Origin: Clostridiales bacterium
GTDB lineage: Bacteria > Bacillota > Clostridia > Christensenellales > Aristaeellaceae
DNA: 64,000 nt
NCBI GenBank assembly: GCA_015056205.1
Contig: SVGS01000002.1
Coordinates: 1 to 64,000, forward strand
Direction: 5' to 3'
Shown here piece by piece: positions 34,379 through 41,618 of this stretch. The notes below the pieces were generated by a model that saw only the letters and a program-made list of their open reading frames with translations, had not been told where the DNA came from and did no database searches. The first letter of the stretch is position 1. Each line of letters starts with the position of its first letter. The position numbers and the translations under genes are program-made.

Positions 34379-35047
34379 ATGAGCTTTGGCAAAAATCTTC
34401 AGTACCTGCGCCAGCTGAGTGCAGGCATGACCCAGGAAATCCTGGCGGAAAAGCTGAATGTAAGCCGCCAGACGATCTCAAAATGGGAAATGGACGCGGC
34501 AAATCCTGAGATGGATAAGGCGCTTGAACTCTGCAAAATATTCAACTGCTCCCTGGATAATCTTTTCAGGGACGAGATGGATCAGCGCAGCAGCGCTTAC
34601 ACGAATCTCCGGGTCGAAGAGGTTCCGGGATTCCGGTATGTGGAGCATACCGTGATCAGCACGGAGCCGGAGCACGACGCACTGGACAGGATATACAAAT
34701 ATGCGAAAGAGAATGGAATTGATAATCCGAAAGTGATCGGATGGGATTTCCCCAGGCTGTCGGCCGAGCAGATCAACGTGTTCAAAATGCACGGATATAC
34801 GGCCGCGTGGATTCTGCCGGACGGGATAACCCCGGAGGGGCTTGAGATCAAGGAACAGGCTGGGCACAGATATGCGGCAATACACATTGAACGGCCTTTT
34901 GACAATCCGTTTTCCACCATACCGAGAGCCTATCATACGCTGGGGGATTATATGAGAACGAACGGGCTGGTATATGTGGAGAATGAAGTCATTCCATGCT
35001 TTGAAACAGACGGCGAGAGCATGGATGTCTATATGGCCTGCAAGTGA
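34379..35047 (+). CDS. XRE-family regulator fused to a GyrI-like effector-binding domain
   Basis: 222 residues. A Cro/CI helix-turn-helix lies at about 5-60 (MTQEILAEKLNVSRQTISKWE) and a GyrI-like domain from about 75 to 222 (VEEVPGFRYVEHTVIS...AIHIERPF). ATG 34379 is preferred to 34373 because GGAGGAGG abuts the latter. This is the second effector-binding-domain regulator within 1.2 kb and shares the general design, though not the DNA-binding domain, of the AraC-type neighbour. It is followed by a GNAT gene 17 nt later, probably in the same transcript. Confidence 0.88.
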   Translation: MSFGKNLQYLRQLSAGMTQEILAEKLNVSRQTISKWEMDAANPEMDKALELCKIFNCSLDNLFRDEMDQRSSAYTNLRVEEVPGFRYVEHTVISTEPEHDALDRIYKYAKENGIDNPKVIGWDFPRLSAEQINVFKMHGYTAAWILPDGITPEGLEIKEQAGHRYAAIHIERPFDNPFSTIPRAYHTLGDYMRTNGLVYVENEVIPCFETDGESMDVYMACK

Positions 35048-35064
35048 ATAGACGGAGGCTGCAA

Positions 35065-35511
35065 ATGAACTTACAGTTTATGAAAGCCGGTAGTTCAGAT
35101 GCCCTGGTTTTGAATGCCATATCAAAGCTTGCTTTTGGCAGCGATGTGAAAGTCGGGGCACCTTCAGCAGGAGGACCTCCCGGGTATATGTCGCTGAAAT
35201 ACCATATGAAAATGGCAAAATCAGGTCATTTGTTCAAACTGACGGAAAACGGCCTGATTATCGGCGGGGCAGTTCTTTTCCGGAACGGGGATACGCTGAA
35301 TATCGGAAGGATATTCATTGATCCGAAGAACTTCCGGAAAGGTTACGGCACCTTGATGATGCGGGAAATCGAAGCACAGTTTCCGGATGCAAAGCTTTTT
35401 ACGCTGGACACTCCCGCCTGGAATACCCGGACGAACGCATTTTACACCGGGCTGGGCTATTCGGAAGTGAAACGGGATGCTGATTTTGTTTACTATTCCA
35501 AAACAAGATAA
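35065..35511 (+). CDS. GNAT family N-acetyltransferase
   Basis: 148 residues with acetyl-CoA loop IDPKNFRKGYGTLMMREIEAQ and the C-terminal NAFYTGLGYSEVKR. ATG 35065 (MNLQFMKAG) has CGGAGG 6 nt upstream; the ORF track uses an upstream GTG. The gene lies 17 nt after the XRE-GyrI regulator, so the regulator may control it directly. Two hairpins, the second a clear terminator, follow at once. Substrate unknown. Confidence 0.88.
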   Translation: MNLQFMKAGSSDALVLNAISKLAFGSDVKVGAPSAGGPPGYMSLKYHMKMAKSGHLFKLTENGLIIGGAVLFRNGDTLNIGRIFIDPKNFRKGYGTLMMREIEAQFPDAKLFTLDTPAWNTRTNAFYTGLGYSEVKRDADFVYYSKTR

Positions 35512-35512
35512 A

Positions 35513-35587
35513 GGCGGTTCAGAAAGTGTGAACCGCCATGACTTTCCCCGGGACATGGTTAAACCATGTTCCCGGGGTTTTGCTTTT
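35513..35587 (+). terminator. Double hairpin terminator after the XRE/GNAT genes
   Basis: GGCGGTTCA/TGAACCGCC (35513-35537) is followed by CCCCGGGACATGGTT pairing with AACCATGTTCCCGGGG (35546-35577) and TTTTGCTTTT. The second hairpin is a strong intrinsic terminator. Confidence 0.85.
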
Positions 35588-35625
35588 GTTCAAATACCGC
35601 AATGGGATTTTGACAGAATGATCTG

Positions 35626-35913
35626 TCAATTTCCCGCGAGGATGCTGTTCAGGAGTTCGACATACTGCCGGAAACTGTCCCGGCCAAGCGGTGTCAGTTC
35701 ACAGGTGGTCAGCGGCTTTTTGCCGGAAAACTCCTTGCGGACAATAACATAGCCCGCATCTGTAAGCTTGCTGATCTGGACACTGAGATTGCCGTCGGTT
35801 GCTCCGGTCAGCTGTTTCAACGCAGTGAATGAAAGGGGCTGTTTGATCAGCCCGCTGACGATCATCAGCCGAAGTTTCGACTGGAACATCTCCGGGATAT
35901 TATTCATCTCCAT
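35626..35913 (-). CDS. Winged-helix transcriptional regulator (HTH_34-like)
   Basis: 95 residues forming a single winged-helix domain: LIKQPLSFTALKQLTGATDGNLSVQISKL is the recognition region and VIVRKEFSGKKPLTTCELT the wing. It belongs with small ArsR/MarR-like repressors of the transcriptional-regulator HTH_34 type. The start overlaps the end of the upstream membrane-protein gene by 14 nt, so the two are translated from one message. Three half-sites of ACTTTAT over the operon promoter are a candidate operator for this protein. Confidence 0.83.
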   Translation of the reverse strand: MEMNNIPEMFQSKLRLMIVSGLIKQPLSFTALKQLTGATDGNLSVQISKLTDAGYVIVRKEFSGKKPLTTCELTPLGRDSFRQYVELLNSILAGN

Positions 35914-36652
35914 AGACAGACCCTTTCTGCTTTTTCATGGAAAAGATACCCATGCCGATATACACGAATGTGAGCAAAAGGGAGATTAGATTCGCTTTCG
36001 CAGTCAGATATGCAAATAGCTGAATCGCAGTTGTGGTTCCATTGAGGTCCACAGCGGTGACATAAGGCAGCGGGATGATAAACAGAACGGGAAACAGAAC
36101 AGAGAGTACAGCAGCGATAATCTTCATGATCCGGCTGCTGATATAGTGGCTGGTAAAGAAAATGCAGATACATACGGCACCGTATTTCATGCAGTTGAGG
36201 ACTGTGTTCCCGATTGCTGGATTCGAGGATGGGACAGCCACCCCGATGAACTGCGTGATGAGCTTCAGGACAACCGGAGCGAAAAGCATTACACCCCACA
36301 TATCAAACAGACGCATGGTATATACATTCTCGCTCTTTCCGATTTCCCTGCGTTTGCGTATAAACAGGACGAAGAGCACAATACTGACAACATACGACAG
36401 GCCTGTCAGGATAAGGGACAGGGTGGCAACGTTCTCCAGGCGGGATGTACGGGCGGTATAAAAGGTGAGAACGATCTGGAATACCAGGAAGGCGAGCGTG
36501 GCTGAACCATATACCAGGAAGAGCCAGCCGAGGCGGCGCAGATTGATTTCCGCATGGTTGATAATGCGCTTGATGAGCGCAATATCTTCCATGGCGGTTT
36601 TGATATTTTCCTCGCTGTGCCGGTTTTCTGAAGCAGATATCTGTTGGGTCAT
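35900..36652 (-). CDS. Polytopic membrane protein of unknown function
   Basis: 250 residues with about six predicted transmembrane helices between 40 and 245 and a charged N-terminus (SEENIKTAMEDIALIKRIINHAE). I do not recognise the family. ATG 36652 (MTQQISASE) is preferred because AAAGGAG lies 8 nt upstream of it but only 2 nt upstream of the ATG at 36658. Cotranscribed with the winged-helix regulator, a pairing common for self-regulated membrane protein operons. Confidence 0.72.
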   Translation of the reverse strand: MTQQISASENRHSEENIKTAMEDIALIKRIINHAEINLRRLGWLFLVYGSATLAFLVFQIVLTFYTARTSRLENVATLSLILTGLSYVVSIVLFVLFIRKRREIGKSENVYTMRLFDMWGVMLFAPVVLKLITQFIGVAVPSSNPAIGNTVLNCMKYGAVCICIFFTSHYISSRIMKIIAAVLSVLFPVLFIIPLPYVTAVDLNGTTTAIQLFAYLTAKANLISLLLTFVYIGMGIFSMKKQKGSVYGDE

Positions 36653-36703
36653 ACTCATTTCTCCTTTGGAATGAATTCGGGAATCCGGTGGTGTTTTCCG
36701 GAT

Positions 36704-36727
36704 ACTTTATAATATAAAGTACTTTAT
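36704..36727. promoter_or_regulatory. Tandem inverted half-sites, candidate operator
   Basis: ACTTTAT (36704-36710), ATAAAGT (36714-36720) and ACTTTAT (36721-36727) form overlapping palindromes, one of them a perfect 14-mer (36714-36727). They cover the -10 and spacer of the minus-strand promoter, so a bound protein would block it. Confidence 0.65.
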
Positions 36728-36739
36728 AACAGATGTCAA
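36711..36739 (-). promoter_or_regulatory. Promoter of the membrane protein/regulator operon
   Basis: On the minus strand TTGACA (36739-36734) and TATATT (36716-36711) are separated by 17 bp. The start codon is about 60 bp downstream. Confidence 0.75.
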
Positions 36740-36792
36740 CCCGTCAATCCGTTTTTTTCAAAACAGATTTCAAATTCCGGCAGTTCGACAGT

Positions 36793-36817
36793 AAAAAACC
36801 TCCTGAATACCAGGAGG
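36793..36817 (-). terminator. Minus-strand intrinsic terminator
   Basis: Read on the minus strand, CCTCCTG, loop GTATT, CAGGAGG is followed by six T (36798-36793). It would end a minus-strand transcript entering from about 37.0 kb, where only an unrecognised 74-codon frame (36770-36994) is open; that frame runs through the terminator. Confidence 0.7.
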
Positions 36818-37044
36818 AAAAACCTGAAGGAATCTGCAGCGGGAATCATTTTTGTTTTTGATCAGGATGATATGCTCCATCAACTGCCTGTCCATAGCCT
36901 GGGCGTCAGCAATGCTTTTGAACGAGGTCAAGCCCCAAGATAGAATCCGCGCTGACATCTGACCCATCTGCTGGAATTCCCATTGCCTCTGCACAGCACC
37001 CCTGCTTTTGATTTTGTCGGCTATTTACTTCTTTTTATTTACTT

Positions 37045-37075
37045 CGAATTGCAATACAAATTGTATTGCAATTCG
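37045..37075. promoter_or_regulatory. 31-bp perfect palindrome, operator of brnTA
   Basis: The arm CGAATTGCAATACAA (37045-37059) and its exact complement (37061-37075) flank a single A. The right arm includes the -35 box TTGCAA, so binding would block RNA polymerase. BrnA-type antitoxins are known to autoregulate by binding such inverted repeats. Confidence 0.8.
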
Positions 37076-37094
37076 CGTCACATCTGTGTATTAT
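37066..37094 (+). promoter_or_regulatory. brnTA promoter
   Basis: TTGCAA (37066-37071) and TATTAT (37089-37094) with a 17-bp spacer; start codon 21 bp downstream of the -10 box. Confidence 0.7.
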
Positions 37095-37114
37095 GGAACC
37101 GAAAGGAGGCACTT

Positions 37115-37429
37115 ATGTTTGAGTATTTTGATATAGATCTGACGAAAGCTTCCTTTGAATGGGATGAGGAAAAGGACCGGATCAACTTCATGAAGCATGG
37201 CATCCATTTCAGGACTGCCGTTAAAGTCTTTCTGGATCCGAAAAAGATGATCCGGGAAGACGAAGAGCATCCTGAAGAACTCCGGTATGATATTCTGGGA
37301 CGGGTCGGGAAAATCCTTTTTGTTGTTTGTGCATTTCGGGACCGGAATGTAATCAGGATGATTTCCGCACGGCTGGCAACAACGTCGGAGAAAGAGAGGT
37401 ATGAACATGGTGAAGATGACTATGAATGA
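37115..37429 (+). CDS. brnT: BrnT-family toxin
   Basis: 104 residues. FEWDEEKDRINFMKHGIHFRTAVKVFLDP and YDILGRVGKILFVVCAFRDRNVIRMISAR are the hallmark BrnT segments. BrnT is a RelE-fold ribonuclease that halts translation and is neutralised by BrnA. ATG 37115 follows AAAGGAGG with a normal spacer; the ORF-track start extends through the operator. The toxin gene comes first, as is usual in this module, and overlaps the antitoxin gene by 29 nt. Confidence 0.92.
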   Translation: MFEYFDIDLTKASFEWDEEKDRINFMKHGIHFRTAVKVFLDPKKMIREDEEHPEELRYDILGRVGKILFVVCAFRDRNVIRMISARLATTSEKERYEHGEDDYE

Positions 37430-37709
37430 ACTCAGTCAGGAACTGACTGCTGAAGAGCTCCGGGAACTGGAAACAGCAGAGAAAAAGGAGCCTGTATTTG
37501 ACGATGACAGTCCCATGATGATGCGGGAACAACTGATGCAGTTCAAACGTATCAACCATGAGAACAGGACCAAACCGACAATCTCCCTGCGCATTTCGCC
37601 TGCCACACTGAAAAAAGCCAAGCAATACGGAAAAGGATATACAGGCCTTCTGAGCCGGTTGCTGGATGCCGCGATCGATGATGAAGATTTGGTCCGGAAA
37701 TGCATATGA
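37401..37709 (+). CDS. brnA: BrnA-family antitoxin
   Basis: 102 residues. The C-terminal half KPTISLRISPATLKKAKQYGKGYTGLLSRLLDAAI is the ribbon-helix-helix DNA-binding part of BrnA; the N-terminal half is acidic and would cover the toxin. Several Met codons offer starts (37401, 37407); I use the first, with AAGAGG just upstream. It probably binds the 31-bp palindrome before brnT. The next gene starts within its stop codon, so the operon continues. Confidence 0.9.
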   Translation: MNMVKMTMNELSQELTAEELRELETAEKKEPVFDDDSPMMMREQLMQFKRINHENRTKPTISLRISPATLKKAKQYGKGYTGLLSRLLDAAIDDEDLVRKCI

Positions 37710-38152
37710 AGCTGATGATTCGCAAAATGACGGATCAGGATCTGGAACCGTTATGCGTTTTGCTTTCAGATCCGGATGTAATGCGGTATCTTGAACCTCC
37801 GTATTCAAATGAACAGACGCGAAAACTTCTGTCGATAGCCATGTCCGATCATCCGCCTGTTTATGCCATTGATCTGAATGGCTGTTTTATTGGATATGTG
37901 ATTTATCACTTATATGAAAAAAACAGTATGGAAATAGGCTGGGTGCTGCTCCGTGAACATTGGGGAAAAGGATATGCTTCCATACTGACAAAACAAATGA
38001 TTACTGAAGCCGGAAATCAGGGGAAATCACTTGTCATTGAATGTGATCCCGCACAGAAATTTGCAAGCAGCTGTTGGGCGTGGAAAACGGAAGCAATTGC
38101 CTATATGTGCGGAAATTACGGGAGAAATATGATGAAAAATCGGAGAAGATAA
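37706..38152 (+). CDS. GNAT family N-acetyltransferase, C-terminus possibly frameshifted
   Basis: 148 residues. MIRKMTDQDLEPLCVLLSDPDVM and the loop LLREHWGKGYASILTKQMI identify a RimJ-like GNAT. After VIECDPAQ the reading becomes unusual (KFASSCWAWKTEAIAY) and ends in a basic tail. Another frame offers CLYVRKLREKY, closer to a normal C-terminal strand, so a small indel near 38060 is possible. ATG 37706 overlaps the brnA stop as ATGA; ATG 37700 is also in frame. It could be carried along with the toxin-antitoxin module or acetylate a translation component. Confidence 0.75.
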   Translation: MKLMIRKMTDQDLEPLCVLLSDPDVMRYLEPPYSNEQTRKLLSIAMSDHPPVYAIDLNGCFIGYVIYHLYEKNSMEIGWVLLREHWGKGYASILTKQMITEAGNQGKSLVIECDPAQKFASSCWAWKTEAIAYMCGNYGRNMMKNRRR

Positions 38153-38155
38153 GAT

Positions 38156-39025
38156 ATGGACGGGCTGTTTCTGAGTGCGTTTTATTTTCCGGGGGCAGAA
38201 GCGGAATCTGACTTCATGTTCGGGCTGAAGACCACCTATGACCAGACCGTGTATCCGTATGGTGTTCTACCAAAGGCCGGGCTGAATGAGATCATTTTCC
38301 GCCCGGTGACAATCCTTTACGGCGGGAACGGCAGCGGAAAAAGTACGGCGCTGAACGTAATCGCTGAAAAACTTCGGTTGACCCGGAACAGTGTATATAA
38401 CCGGTCACGGTTTTATGAGGATTATGTAGACCGGTGCCATGCGACGGTGGAGGAAACAATCCCCCAGAACAGCCGGATCATAACCAGTGACGATGTATTT
38501 GACATGATGCTGGATATCCGTTCCATCAATGAGGGTATCGACCGCAGGCGGGAAAAGCTCGCGGAGGATTATTATGATTTGAAACAGGAGAAGTTTCAGA
38601 TCCGATCCCTGGAAGACCTGGATCATCTGCACCGGATCAATCAGGCGAGGAGCAAAACAAAGAGCCGGTTTATTGAGAACGAATCCGGGAAAAGCCTGCG
38701 GGAGCGGTCGAACGGGGAAAGCGCGCTGATGTATTTCAAGAGCAAGATCGAAATGGACACGCTTTGCCTGCTGGATGAGCCGGAGAACAGCCTGAGTCCT
38801 GAAAACCAGGTGATTCTTGCGGATTTCCTGGCTGAATCCGTCAGGTACTGCGGAAACCAGTTGGTGATCAGCACCCATTCGCCATTCCTGCTGGCCCTGC
38901 CGGGAGCGAAGATCATCAACCTGGATGAACAGTCCCGGGTGGTGAACAGCTGGACAGAACTGAAAAACCCCAGGGTATATTATGACTTCTTCAAAAAGCA
39001 TGCTGATGAATTTGAGAGAAACTGA
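38156..39025 (+). CDS. AAA/ABC-type ATPase (AAA_21-like)
   Basis: 289 residues without membrane segments. Walker A GGNGSGKST lies at 56-64, a short helical insertion at about 120-180, signature-like SNGES at 185-189, Walker B LCLLDEPE at 203-210 and an H-loop STHSPF near 240. This is the compact SMC/ABC-like group, found as stand-alone ATPases and in defence systems. It begins 3 nt after the GNAT gene and appears to be the last gene of the brnTA operon. No nuclease partner follows. Function unknown; a role in stress or phage defence is only a possibility. Confidence 0.82.
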   Translation: MDGLFLSAFYFPGAEAESDFMFGLKTTYDQTVYPYGVLPKAGLNEIIFRPVTILYGGNGSGKSTALNVIAEKLRLTRNSVYNRSRFYEDYVDRCHATVEETIPQNSRIITSDDVFDMMLDIRSINEGIDRRREKLAEDYYDLKQEKFQIRSLEDLDHLHRINQARSKTKSRFIENESGKSLRERSNGESALMYFKSKIEMDTLCLLDEPENSLSPENQVILADFLAESVRYCGNQLVISTHSPFLLALPGAKIINLDEQSRVVNSWTELKNPRVYYDFFKKHADEFERN

Positions 39026-39163
39026 CAAGAACCGACGGTTGCGGAGAAAATCATGATTGAGCTGATCAAACGATGTACATAGCAGTTGAGTATTGCATCA
39101 GAAGCAAGGAATCCATAGGGCGTGATCCACCTCCTCAGGTCCGGCCTCCGCGGTTCCGGCCGG

Positions 39164-40681
39164 TCAGCGTTTTGTGATCCGGACGGCCATATAAGGCCGG
39201 GCGGGAAGCTCCACCCGGAAGCGTCCCCGGCAGTCGCCGGCATCCGTGACGGTCATATTCCAGGTATCGATGACCTCCGCATGGTACAGGGTGCTGTCAT
39301 CAAAGCGGAAATCCCGGAAGGAAGGCCGCATGAAGCTGTAATAATACAGCCGGTAACCGGTCCGCTCCGCCAGTTCCGGATCTTCCGGAACGCCGCAGAC
39401 AGAATCCCATTCCGCCGGCAGGCAGCGGAGCCCGCGGCCGGGAACACCCGCGAGAACATCCAGCAGGAAACCGATCCGTTTCCAGCTTTCCCCGTGCAGT
39501 TTGCCGCCGTGGCTCCACCAGAGGATGTCTTCCGGATTCAGGAAGGTTTCCCCGTGGCCGGGATAACCGCCCCGGACCGCGCCTTCCCAGAAACGGCGGA
39601 CCATCTCTTCGCCGGTAAGGTTGCCCCAGCCGTGCTGGATGTTCCCCTCATAGGCGATCTCGTCCAGCACAACCGGCTTGCCGTACCGCTCCCGCCACTC
39701 GTCGGTGTATTCCGCTCCGCGGTAAAGATCCTGCCGCTGAATGCTGCAGTGGGTGATCCAGGGGCGGGTGTGGTCGTAAAAGGGAATGCAGTTATGGATG
39801 GACCGGAGATGACCGTAAGGATCGTTCCGTACCAGCAGATCCGCGTAGTGTTCCCAGTCCTCCTCCGTTTTGGCTTTCAGCAGGTCATATTCGTTCGCGA
39901 GGCTCCACCAGACGTTGCGGAAGGCCGCAAAGCGGGCAATGACATAGCGCCAGTAGAGGTCGTCCGCTTCCCGGGGCATGCAGGAAAAGCCCCAGCGGTC
40001 ATAGGGATGCATAACGATCAGGTCCGCCTCAACTCCAATATTCTGAAGCGCCAGAATGCATTTTTCCAGATGCTGAAAATGAGCCGGGTTCGGACGGGTG
40101 AGGTCGAAATGGTTGCCCTCCGCTTTTCCGGTAAACTCCCAGAAGTTTTCCTTTGTCAGTACGGAGGAATCCATCGGCGTCCCCTCAAAGGGATAGGTGC
40201 GCGGCTCCCCCAGGTTGTAATCGTAATGCTTGGGCAGGATGCAGAACCGGATTTTGTTGAAGCGTGCCTCCTTCAGGGAACGGAGCGTCTCCTCAATGCG
40301 GCTGTCCGGCTGCTGGGTCCAGACGTAACAGGTGGTTCCGAGGGGATAAAACGGGGTGCCGTCCGCGTAAGCAAAGTGATGCTCCCCGGCAATACGGACA
40401 GGACCGTGATTGCGCGCCGAAGGTTCCATGACCGTGAAGAAGCCGGAGGATTCCGCTTCCGCGAAGGTACCGGACACGGTATAGCGGTAAGCCCCGGAGA
40501 AGGACGGCATGAAGCGGATCTTCCAGATCCCGTTTCCGTCATAAAAGCCGGAAACGGTAACATCTTCCTTTTCCCCGGTGAACCGGCCCCGGATTTCATA
40601 ATCCGTGAAAGGATTGCCCCCGGTCCTGCCCGGAAGGGAAAGCTCCAGCAGGCCCCATCTTTCAACTGTCAGCTGTTTCAT
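39164..40681 (-). CDS. DUF5060/DUF4038-type glycoside hydrolase
   Basis: 505 residues, cytoplasmic. An N-terminal beta domain of DUF5060 type (about 10-75, NPFTDYEIRGRFTG) precedes a GH-A TIM barrel (about 95-420) and a short C-terminal beta domain. In the barrel, WWSLANEYDLL contains the likely acid/base Glu and VVLDEIAYEG the likely nucleophile. Start at ATG 40681 (MKQLTVERW) by GAGAGG and homology; the longer ORF lacks support. Members of this group act on plant polysaccharide side chains; specificity is not predictable. Confidence 0.82.
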   Translation of the reverse strand: MKQLTVERWGLLELSLPGRTGGNPFTDYEIRGRFTGEKEDVTVSGFYDGNGIWKIRFMPSFSGAYRYTVSGTFAEAESSGFFTVMEPSARNHGPVRIAGEHHFAYADGTPFYPLGTTCYVWTQQPDSRIEETLRSLKEARFNKIRFCILPKHYDYNLGEPRTYPFEGTPMDSSVLTKENFWEFTGKAEGNHFDLTRPNPAHFQHLEKCILALQNIGVEADLIVMHPYDRWGFSCMPREADDLYWRYVIARFAAFRNVWWSLANEYDLLKAKTEEDWEHYADLLVRNDPYGHLRSIHNCIPFYDHTRPWITHCSIQRQDLYRGAEYTDEWRERYGKPVVLDEIAYEGNIQHGWGNLTGEEMVRRFWEGAVRGGYPGHGETFLNPEDILWWSHGGKLHGESWKRIGFLLDVLAGVPGRGLRCLPAEWDSVCGVPEDPELAERTGYRLYYYSFMRPSFRDFRFDDSTLYHAEVIDTWNMTVTDAGDCRGRFRVELPARPYMAVRITKR

Positions 40682-40766
40682 GGTTTTTCCTCTCCCGGAA
40701 AATCGGCGGCAGTGTTGTTTCCACAGGTTCATTTTCCGGCGTACAGATTGTTTTTCGTCAGCCCCC

Positions 40767-40775
40767 ATTATAGCA
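40767..40775 (-). promoter_or_regulatory. Extended -10 promoter of the DUF5060-type hydrolase
   Basis: On the minus strand TGCTATAAT is a perfect extended -10 element (40775-40767). No good -35 is present at 17 bp, as expected for extended -10 promoters. The start codon lies about 85 bp downstream. Confidence 0.6.
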
Positions 40776-40971
40776 TGAAGCCGAAGATTTATACCGGCTT
40801 TCCCCTTGTTTTTTTCATGCTTTCAGCCGGTCGGAAAAGAATTTAAAAAAATTTTATAAAAATATGCCGTTTCACTGCCATCCTTTCCGTTCGCTGCGTA
40901 TCCATTAGTGCAAGCAGCAAAACAAACGCTTGTAAAACCAGATTATCCCCACAATAAAGGAGGAAATAAAA

Positions 40972-41511
40972 ATGAAGAAGACTCTCGCGATCCTGGCAGT
41001 TCTCGTAATGGTGTTCACCGTATCGGCAGCCGCCCTGGCGGAAGAAACCACCGGTCCCGTTTTCAGCATGGGCGTTCAGTTCAATATGGATATGGACCAG
41101 GTCATGCAGCTTGTAAACCTGCCGAATCCTGAAATTGACAGGGAAGAGACCCGCGGCCCCGTTGAGTTTTACGAGCTTGAGTATGAAAATGTCAAAACGG
41201 ATGAAGGCTTTACCTGCGATGTGAAGTATCTGTTTGTAGGAAACAGCCTTGTGGCCATGCACTACGATATGGCGGACGGCACCTCCTATGATGCCATCAA
41301 AGCGCAGTACGAGGAACTTTACGGCAAAGCGATCCCCTTCGACGCCGCGAAGATCGGCAACGCGAGATACGTGATCGACGATGACGGCGACCTGAAGGAC
41401 TGCAAGGAAATGATCGAAGCCAATGGCTTCACCATCGTCCTGGAGAAGGATCATGACGGCGACGTGGACGTCACCATTCTGGATCCGACTGCCGCCTACA
41501 TCAACAACTGA
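40972..41511 (+). CDS. Small secreted protein of unknown function
   Basis: 179 residues. A signal peptide (MKKTLAILAVLVMVFTVSAAALA, cleaved before EE) is followed by a compact acidic domain that I do not recognise. It contains a pattern of alternating strands and helices (VKYLFVGNSLVAMHYDM, YDAIKAQYEELYGK). AAAGGAGG supports the start. The gene stands alone between a divergent promoter region and a strong terminator. Confidence 0.72.
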   Translation: MKKTLAILAVLVMVFTVSAAALAEETTGPVFSMGVQFNMDMDQVMQLVNLPNPEIDREETRGPVEFYELEYENVKTDEGFTCDVKYLFVGNSLVAMHYDMADGTSYDAIKAQYEELYGKAIPFDAAKIGNARYVIDDDGDLKDCKEMIEANGFTIVLEKDHDGDVDVTILDPTAAYINN

Positions 41512-41560
41512 TTTCCGATCATCCGCACCGCAGGGCTGTGAAACAGCCCCGGAAAAAAGG

Positions 41561-41599
41561 GAACGCTTCCGGACCGAATGTCCGGAAGCGTTCTTTTTT
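41561..41599. terminator. Strong intrinsic terminator between convergent genes
   Basis: GAACGCTTCCGGAC (41561-41574), loop CGAAT, GTCCGGAAGCGTTC (41580-41593), then six T. A run of A before the stem (41553-41558) lets it serve the minus strand too. Confidence 0.9.
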
Positions 41600-41618
41600 C
41601 CTGTTCCCCTGCCCGCTC

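Larger units (their letters stand above)
36659..37114. other. Intergenic region between membrane protein operon and brnT
   Basis: About 450 bp. It holds the minus-strand promoter and operator at 36.70-36.74 kb, the minus-strand terminator at 36.80 kb, and the brnTA palindrome and promoter at 37.05-37.09 kb. Between 36.82 and 37.03 kb a minus-strand frame (QWEFQQMGQMSARILSWG...) is open, but it has no family I know and no ribosome binding site. Confidence 0.5.

Noticed and set aside
36770-36994. 74-codon minus-strand frame considered as a transposase remnant
   Set aside because: No transposase motif is recognisable and the frame runs through a terminator.
38156-39025. ATPase considered as a retron or Gabija/Septu-type defence component
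   Set aside because: No nuclease, reverse transcriptase or helicase partner is adjacent; the neighbour on the 3' side is a glycoside hydrolase.
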